6,024 nt of DNA from Fimbriimonadales bacterium (GTDB lineage Bacteria; Armatimonadota; Fimbriimonadia; Fimbriimonadales; Fimbriimonadaceae): positions 1 to 6,024 of the forward strand of contig JAPLCS010000057.1 in NCBI GenBank assembly GCA_026392145.1, given 5' to 3'. This document shows positions 5,411 to 6,024 of this stretch, in pieces (within the stretch, counting starts at the first letter, position 1; each line of letters begins with the position of its first letter). The notes under the pieces are model-generated. The model searched no databases. It was given only the letters and a program-made list of their open reading frames with translations, and had not been told where the DNA came from. The position numbers and the translations under genes are program-made.

Positions 5411-5523
5411 TATTCTACGCTTTCAATCTTCTTTGAAACTTCGTTTAGCTGTACAATTTCTCCACCCGTTGTAATAACCAATTGGTGAACCGCCAAAATA
5501 GATTTAGGAAAGTATTCAGCCAT
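5410..5523 (-). CDS. Possible 37-residue small ORF overlapping the mqnD start
   Basis: An ATG at 5523-5521 opens 37 codons that end in TAA (5412-5410), sharing one base with the mqnD ATG (TAATG). The peptide begins MAEYFPKSILAVHQLV, then ITTGGEIVQLNEVSKKIESVE in two halves: a hydrophobic first half and a charged second half. I do not recognise it. The tight stop/start overlap and natural-looking residue mix favour a real, coupled gene or leader peptide. Against it: it fills exactly the divergent gap where promoters are expected, it is very short, and its ATG shares CATG with the start of the nuclease on the other strand. An AAGG about 10 bases before the ATG is a weak ribosome binding site that lies inside the nuclease gene. 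The frame stays open upstream to about 5593, with TTG codons as other possible starts, but this would overlap the nuclease antisense. Confidence 0.3.
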   Translation of the reverse strand: MAEYFPKSILAVHQLVITTGGEIVQLNEVSKKIESVE

Positions 5524-6024
5524 GCGTAGACCAACCTTAAGCCCAAGCAAGATAACTACCTTCTTGGCTTGTCCCAACAAATATCTGTGGACCTATGTGG
5601 ACTCCCGTGGCAAATGGTATCTCAAAGCAAAAAGTTACTATTCATTTGGATCTACTTTGCACAAGGTTTTAGAAAGGTTTCACGACTCAGGAGATGCAGG
5701 AGTAACGACAGTCGGAGACGCCTTGCAAGCTTACGAAGAGTCATGGATTGACGCTGGATATTCAAGTCAGGAAGAAATGCAAGAGGCATTTGGCGAAGGA
5801 AGGGAAATCATATTGGCCACACTCTCCGACGAACGAGTTGCCGAAAGAAAGGCAAAAGTGCTTGCCGTTGAAAAGCTGCTCAAATACAATATGGGCGACT
5901 TTGATTTAGTAGGACGTATAGACCGAATTGATGAGCACGAAGATGGCACGCTGGAAATCATTGACTACAAATCAGGAAGGTCAACTATCACTGATTCTGA
6001 GGTGGAAACCGACCTTGCGATGGC
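5522..6024 (+). CDS. PD-(D/E)XK nuclease, RecB/Cas4-type exonuclease family, N-terminal part
   Basis: A DNA exonuclease-like protein of the PDDEXK_1 group (RecB C-terminal domain, AddB, Cas4), cut by the right edge after 167 codons. It opens with the family signature LSPSKITTFLACPNKYLW (6-23). C17 matches the N-terminal cysteine that, in AddB and Cas4, holds an Fe-S cluster with three later cysteines. FGSTLHKVLERFH (42-54) carries the motif-I histidine H47. VGRIDRID (130-137) supplies D134, and LEIIDYKSGR (144-153) gives the metal-binding D148 and catalytic K150. The nuclease core is therefore intact. Because it starts directly with the nuclease signature, it is a stand-alone nuclease and not the tail of a helicase. 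The ATG at 5522 has AGGAA 11 bases upstream, and a TGA at 5486-5488 closes the frame above it. Stand-alone members are known in DNA repair and next to CRISPR loci; no CRISPR repeat or cas gene is visible here, so a repair-type role is the simpler guess. Confidence 0.88.
   Translation, partial: MRRPTLSPSKITTFLACPNKYLWTYVDSRGKWYLKAKSYYSFGSTLHKVLERFHDSGDAGVTTVGDALQAYEESWIDAGYSSQEEMQEAFGEGREIILATLSDERVAERKAKVLAVEKLLKYNMGDFDLVGRIDRIDEHEDGTLEIIDYKSGRSTITDSEVETDLAM

Noticed and set aside
5477..5486. Perfect 10-bp palindrome ACCAATTGGT in the mqnD/nuclease divergent gap.
   Set aside because: It is short, AT-rich in the centre and occurs once. It may be an operator, but nothing else supports it, and it also reads as ordinary codons of the small ORF.

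Overview
The window looks like an ordinary chromosomal segment of a free-living, flagellated, diderm-type bacterium of moderate GC content. The combination of a futalosine-pathway menaquinone enzyme (MqnD type), an E2 lipoyl domain with a DGMEEGT motif, a ROK kinase and a small flagellar gene group would fit a Fimbriimonadales/Armatimonadota-like lineage. That placement rests on my impression of protein style only and is tentative.

Layout, left to right. (1) 1-2050, minus strand: a DinB-like four-helix protein, then a ROK-family sugar kinase, then the first 140 codons of a dihydrolipoamide acyltransferase (E2) that runs off the left edge. (2) 2131-2868, plus strand: a family 2 glycosyltransferase of the polyprenyl-phosphate sugar transferase type. 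It reads through in one frame except for a single TAA at codon 56, so it is annotated as a nonsense-interrupted gene. Its last 53 bases overlap the convergent gene that follows. (3) 2816-4445, minus strand: a three-gene flagellar transcription unit in the order fliJ, SLT lytic transglycosylase, MotE/YlxF-like membrane protein. The first two overlap at ATGA. Upstream of fliJ is a near-perfect sigma-28 promoter (TAAA-N15-TCCGATAA), only 7 bases before the ATG, with a perfect 8-bp inverted repeat directly behind it. (4) 4532-5410, minus strand: mqnD-like gene, possibly translated together with a 37-codon small ORF that ends in a TAATG overlap. (5) 5522-6024, plus strand: the N-terminal part of a stand-alone PD-(D/E)XK (RecB/Cas4-type) nuclease that runs off the right edge. 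Its ATG lies in the same CATG tetranucleotide as the ATG of the small minus-strand ORF.

Functionally the window mixes central carbon metabolism (E2, ROK kinase), quinone synthesis (MqnD), motility (FliJ, cell-wall hydrolase, MotE-like), envelope glycosylation (broken GT2) and DNA repair or defence (nuclease). I see no tRNA, rRNA, CRISPR array, insertion sequence or phage gene, and no stretch above 300 bases lacks a gene. I found no clear new multi-gene system. The points most worth following up are the in-frame stop in the glycosyltransferase, the isolated sigma-28-driven flagellar trio with an almost leaderless start, the overlapping divergent start codons near 5522, and the loss of metal-binding residues in the ROK and DinB-like proteins.
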